A DNA stretch of 9,754 bases from CAXSEF01 sp964236585 (GTDB taxonomy: Bacteria; Pseudomonadota; Alphaproteobacteria; Acetobacterales; Acetobacteraceae): contig CAXSFE010000124.1 of NCBI GenBank assembly GCA_964236585.1, positions 1 through 9,754 of the forward strand, in the 5' to 3' direction. The position numbers were made by a program, and so were the translations under genes. Every line of letters begins with the position of its first letter. Within the stretch, counting starts at the first letter, position 1. Positions 8,501 to 9,754 of the stretch are shown in pieces. A model generated the notes under the pieces. It saw only the letters and a program-made list of their open reading frames with translations, did not search any database and had not been told where the DNA came from.

Positions 8501-9754
8501 GACCTGGTGGGCGGTCGGCGTGAAGCTCAGCGCCTGCAGCGACGCCGCCAGGGCGGAGGCGTTCGGCGCGGTCAGCGTGTAGGTGCCGGGCCCGGTGCGC
8601 GTCAGCCCGCTGCCGGCGAGCGTGCCGTCGGCGTCGGTGGGCATCCCGTCCGCGTCGCGCAGGATCACGGTCGCGGTCTCCGCCACCGTGCCGTTCGGGT
8701 CGGCCAGGGCGACGGAGGCGAACGGGTGCAGGCTCGCCGCGTCGCTGCCGGCCAGCGCGGCGGAGCCCGCGGCGACGGACAGCGGCGCCACCATCAGCAC
8801 GTCGGTGCCGGTGCCCGCGTCGCGGGCCAGCCGCACCAGCGTGCCGTCGGCCAGGCTGACGCCGACCTGCGCCACGGTCGTGCCGCCGGAGGAGATGGTC
8901 AGCCGGCCGCCGTGGACCTGGGCCGCGAGCGTCGGCGCGTAGGCCAGGGCGGACAGGTCAAGGGTGTCGGCCAGGCCGAAGCCGGTCACGACGTTGGCCA
9001 GGGTGGTGCCGGTCGAGAGCTGGAGCGTGGCGGGGCCGGCGCCGAAGCCGAGCGTGCCGGTGCCCGCGGAGGCCGCGGAGGCGAGGTCGAGCGTGCCCGA
9101 CCGGATCGCCGCGCCGCCGGTGAAGCCGTTGGCGCCGGACAGCAGCACCGTGCCGCCGCCCGCCACCAGGCTGCCCGCGCCGCTGACGGGGCCAGACAGG
9201 GTCAGGGTGCCGGCGGGGCTGCCGCTCTCCACCGTGTCCGTGCCGACGTTCAGCACCACGGCGTTGGTGACCGTGCCGGCGCCTTCCAGGGTCGAGGCGG
9301 TGCCGGCGGCAAAGGTGATCGCGCCGTGCCCGGCCACGCCCGTCGCCGCGACCAGCAGCGTGCCGCCGGCCAGGGTGGTGCCGCCGGTGTAGGTGTCGAC
9401 GGCCGCGATCGTGACCGTGCCCGCGCCGGACACCGCGACCGAGGCGCTGCCCGCGCTGCTCCCGGCGCCGCCGGAGCCGGACTGGTCGGCGATCACGTCG
9501 CCGAGCACGAGGGTGGTGCCGGCGGCGGGGTCGAACGCCAGCGTGGCGTTGCCCTGCACGAAGATGCCGGAGCCGTAGGCGGAGCCGGCCGCGGCCGCGC
9601 TGCCGCCGGCCGCACCCCCGGCCACGGAGGCGCCGGACAGCGAGCCGGACGCGATGTCGAGCGTGCCGCCGGAGGCCACGAAGATGTCGCCGCCGGCGCC
9701 GAGGCCGCCGCCGCCTGCGCCGTTCGTCCCGGACGCGGTGCCCGCGGCGCCGGC
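2525..9754 (-). CDS. giant RTX-like type I-secreted repeat protein (adhesin-like); 5' end beyond the window
   Basis: The frame is open from the right edge (codon 9752-9754) to TAA at 2525-2527, giving 2,409 visible residues. GTG 9679 is only an internal codon, since the same Gly/Ala repeats continue upstream of it. In order (residue 1 at the window edge): passenger-type repeats (1 to about 325), ten tandem Ig/cadherin-like units (about 325-1635), a second passenger-type module starting TWVGGDGGN...GNW (Trp1641), RTX-like Gly/Asp repeats (from about 1960), and a C-terminal block DVIVGF(K)TGQD...TVVTLTDGTNVVFSGV typical of type I secretion substrates. There is no C-terminal autotransporter beta-barrel. 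I see no Cys, about six Lys and two Trp, with many Asp and few basic residues. This fits an extracellular, calcium-dependent surface adhesin or matrix protein exported by an ABC/MFP/TolC system whose genes are not in view. The true start, any N-terminal retention domain and the ligand are unknown. It converges on the aldolase gene. Confidence 0.85.
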   Translation of the reverse strand, partial: AGAAGTASGTNGAGGGGLGAGGDIFVASGGTLDIASGSLSGASVAGGAAGGSAAAAGSAYGSGIFVQGNATLAFDPAAGTTLVLGDVIADQSGSGGAGSSAGSASVAVSGAGTVTIAAVDTYTGGTTLAGGTLLVAATGVAGHGAITFAAGTASTLEGAGTVTNAVVLNVGTDTVESGSPAGTLTLSGPVSGAGSLVAGGGTVLLSGANGFTGGAAIRSGTLDLASAASAGTGTLGFGAGPATLQLSTGTTLANVVTGFGLADTLDLSALAYAPTLAAQVHGGRLTISSGGTTVAQVGVSLADGTLVRLARDAGTGTDVLMVAPLSVAAGSAALAGSDAASLHPFASVALADPNGTVAETATVILRDADGMPTDADGTLAGSGLTRTGPGTYTLTAPNASALAASLQALSFTPTAHQVAPGTSVATGFALSVSDAYGATGSLAAPIVLSATAIPAPPVFTHGGLPSTGASSSTVATDDATAVSPLVGDAVADPTFGAMDTVTVVLTNALGVAGDANGTLSGAGVHETAAGSGTYTVSGSPAALTAELAALRFTPTAHQATPGSSTATTLSLALSSPGTAPVAAGTVVVEAAALNDAPTIAGTAPVSDATGAPAAPFAAVAVASPVHGASESVTVTLLGADGQPTDANGTLAGAGLVETAPGSGVYVVTGSPDAVTAALDAAVFTPTADQVAPGASVATTLALSVSGNGGAPVTDTRTVFTATAPDTAPSFSGTLAAVSTTDAAAVMPLSSVGVVDPDKGAMDTLTITLTGAGGAGDADGTLSGGGISETAPGSGTYTLSGSPASLDAALAEVSFTPTAHQAAPGSSVATTLSLALSDGLSPAATGSLVVSATAVHDPLSVSNGGPGAIAASGTGTITPFADVSIVDPDNVSATATLTVTGAGTSAGASLVPNGLVASAPGTYVVSAASPAQLAAALDALAFTPSGTGTFTLGLVVGDSAGDTTAAPSTVVTLYPAGMVPTIGGMGQSPAAITDEQTASPFANATISDQPGATETVSITVHGADGTGVANGTLSGGGLATTATPGVYTLTGTAASVTAALRNVVFTPTAHEVAPGQTVATTLSLAVSNAGYGPVTASTGVTATAVNDAPTLSGVPAAVSGTDNAPVNPLGAATVVDPDLGASETVTLTLTSGTLTSGGVTGDGTGTLSGAGLHETAPGSGVYTLSGSPQAVTAALHAVVFSPVAHQVAPGSSVTTTLSVAVSNDGGPSVPGSSVLSIAAVAAAPTLTGDQPGTDGGYAVSTDDATPVHPFGTETVQDPTVGASDSATLTLSGADGVPTDANGTLSGDGVVETTPGTYVLSGTPAQLSQALDQLVFTPTPHQAAPGASVTTTLAVALSDGTASSQAPATVITATARNDAASIAGTGPVADPTGGPTRPFAAVAVADPDQGASESVTVTLLGADGQPTDAGGTLAGTGLHETAPGVYTLTGSPASVTAALDGAVFTPAFGAAAPGTSVTTTLAIAVSNNGGPAVTDSHTVLTATAPAAQPAPAAGVIVLGGVAGGGTQTTDGVATQPFASITVTDPALEASDTAVLRFNPSLGRLSGLGGGVLSADGGTYTVTGSPASVQASLRALVFTPTPDEAQPGAPVSVPFRLGVTDGGASSTLDSTVTVTRPANETFTWVGGDGGNIAASGNWLQNGMQLGTTPNSTDTAEFVTLADAHYTVNGNAAFGEIKVLGDDVVFTGTVTATGETDPVKGPNTAVDIRGGSLTIAAGASVSTTGTVVVDRSALTLNGVLNNAALVAGAGSTVTTSGTGAALTTTGTETVGGTIVAENGSSNSFGTLAVTGAEVDVDPTSHFTGTISAQNTGIFSIAQPGSTGGTVTIADTLINPAGGLNFGGAKDDTTLRLDGRVIGTGATVLRGGTVVLAGLPNGAGITADGVTVILSGVSVQDIGFIATDAGSNNTLVLGAAATTVDSNGTDTIQLGSGKLTVNVTGAANITGGTGDDTIDATGASAVSVTGGSGNITITGTADAVVNANGGSVNYAGSGIVAFVGVAAGGSETVTAGGSGTINTGSGANMVTLTTGNHVVNSTGNDTITSAGSGADTINASGSTALVNNPDGPLTFVGGAGSYTVMGGAGSVTVSGGAAGGYYQGGTSGANMLTAGGANTTLLGGGAGDQLVGSATGANQLLGGSGPETLRGGGGLSLLASGTGDSLITTGAGVSEVYGGSGGHDTIMAGAGQTFVISQDDESVVGGTGQSIVYGGADGGDTIQGGSAGDVMVAGGGAEQMLAGSGNDTMYAGTGSSLMVGSATGATLMVGGQVAIDFMGGAGQTTVFGSQGNDVITAGSGSLLAVEGAGSNLFQFGSGSASVFSGSGTNTFAFTSGAGGGTDVIVGFKTGQDQVTTTGFGGQAVASQQVTGGSTVVTLTDGTNVVFSGVTTLAPGTFG
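2528..3890 (-). other. C-terminal RTX-like repeats and type I secretion-type end
   Basis: The RTX nonapeptide pattern GGxGxDxUx is visible as GGTGDDTID (3845-3871), GSGADTINA, GGAGDQLVG, GSGNDTMYA (about 2970-2996) and GSQGNDVITA (about 2833-2860), among many degenerate copies in which the Asp is lost. RTX repeats bind Ca2+ after export. The last 60 or so residues (2528 to about 2705) read GTDVIVGFKTGQDQV...VTLTDGTNVVFSGVTTL, the usual C-terminal block before an uncleaved type I secretion signal. The overlap with the preceding beta-strand region is gradual. Confidence 0.7.
3895..4850 (-). other. second passenger-type module, opening with TWVGGDGGN...GNW
   Basis: After the last tandem unit the sequence changes to FTWVGGDGGNIAASGNW (Trp codon at 4832-4834), then PNSTDTAEF, and then short beta-strand repeats rich in G, T and V (GGSLTIAAGASVS, GGTVTIADTL, GGTVVLAGLP). 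TW.GG.GG...NW followed by D.A.F is a common opening of beta-helical passenger modules in alphaproteobacterial autotransporter-like proteins. The only two Trp residues I see in the whole protein are both here. Confidence 0.6.
4860..8790 (-). repeat. ten-unit protein-coding tandem repeat array (123-141 residues per unit)
   Basis: Each unit reads, loosely, DD...PF..V.V.DP..GASE(S/T)VTVTL.GADG.PTDANGTLSG.GL.ETAPG.YTL.GSPA.VTAAL...VFTPT.HQ.APG.SV.TTL.LAVS.....V.ATA.NDAP.I.G. The Phe codon of the FTPT-like anchor lies at 8522, 8099, 7706, 7313, 6932, 6563, 6158, 5753, 5369 and 4970, giving spacings of 423, 393, 393, 381, 369, 405, 405, 384 and 399 bases. All spacings are multiples of three. The NDAP junctions resemble those of bacterial cadherin-like/tandem-95 Ig repeats. 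The units probably form a long rod that projects the ends of the protein from the cell. Confidence 0.85.
8795..9754 (-). other. N-terminal visible region: Gly/Ala-rich, autotransporter-type passenger (PATR-like) repeats
   Basis: Three related modules are visible. Near the edge, GGDIFVASGGTLDIASGSLSG is followed by GSGIFVQGNATLAFDPAAGTT. Then comes TYTGGTTLAGGTLLVAATG (about 9330-9395), a clear match to the autotransporter-associated beta-strand repeat (PATR) pattern Y.G.T....G.L. A second copy reads FTGGAAIRSGTLDLASAAS (about 9075-9130). The region ends with GFGLADTLDLSALAY...GGRLTISSGGTTVAQV...TDVLMVAP, a block that often closes such beta-helical passengers. A right-handed beta-helix is expected from the family. 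Confidence 0.65.

Noticed and set aside
2550..9578. Many other plus-strand frames rich in Pro, Val and Ser over the giant gene
   Set aside because: They are shadows of the Gly/Thr/Ala repeats read in another antisense frame. None has a convincing ribosome site or family motif.

Overview
The window is very GC-rich. The exceptions are two short intergenic inserts, one AT-rich and one GC-rich, and both are strongly palindromic. Codon third positions are almost all G or C. The FAD/Fe-S oxidoreductase tail, the DSD1-type aldolase and the two palindromic intergenic elements together suggest an alphaproteobacterium, probably Acetobacteraceae (Roseomonas-like or an acetic acid bacterium relative). 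That placement rests on remembered resemblance, not on a search.

Left part (1-2381, + strand). The window opens inside the 3' end of a gene whose visible part is a cysteine-rich CCG domain, typical of large FAD-binding/(Fe-S)-binding oxidoreductases. An AT-rich double-hairpin element (576-724) follows directly after its stop codon. Next comes a two-gene unit: a small Ig-like outer-membrane lipoprotein (790-1266) and a DSD1-family PLP enzyme of the D-threonine aldolase / 3-hydroxy-D-aspartate aldolase / D-serine dehydratase type (1263-2381). Their ends overlap by 4 bases, with a TTG start behind a good ribosome binding site, so translation is probably coupled.

Junction (2382-2524). The aldolase gene converges on a very large minus-strand gene. 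The whole gap is filled by a second palindromic element that folds into about six successive hairpins enclosed by an outer inverted repeat. It abuts both stop codons.

Right part (2525-9754, - strand). One open frame of at least 2,409 codons runs off the right edge. It encodes a giant, acidic, cysteine-free, lysine-poor secreted protein. From N to C it has: Gly/Ala-rich autotransporter-type passenger repeats; ten degenerate tandem units of 123-141 residues with Ig/cadherin-like character; a second passenger-type module opening with a TWVGG...NW motif; and a Gly/Asp-rich RTX-like tail ending in a block typical of type I secretion substrates. No beta-barrel translocator is present. The best reading is a type I-secreted surface adhesin or biofilm matrix protein. 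Its secretion genes and true start are outside the window. All long plus-strand frames across it are antisense shadows.

There is no direct evidence that the left-hand genes work with the giant protein. The most distinctive features are the mixed architecture of the giant protein, its non-adjacent copied repeat units, and the two stop-codon-abutting palindromic elements.
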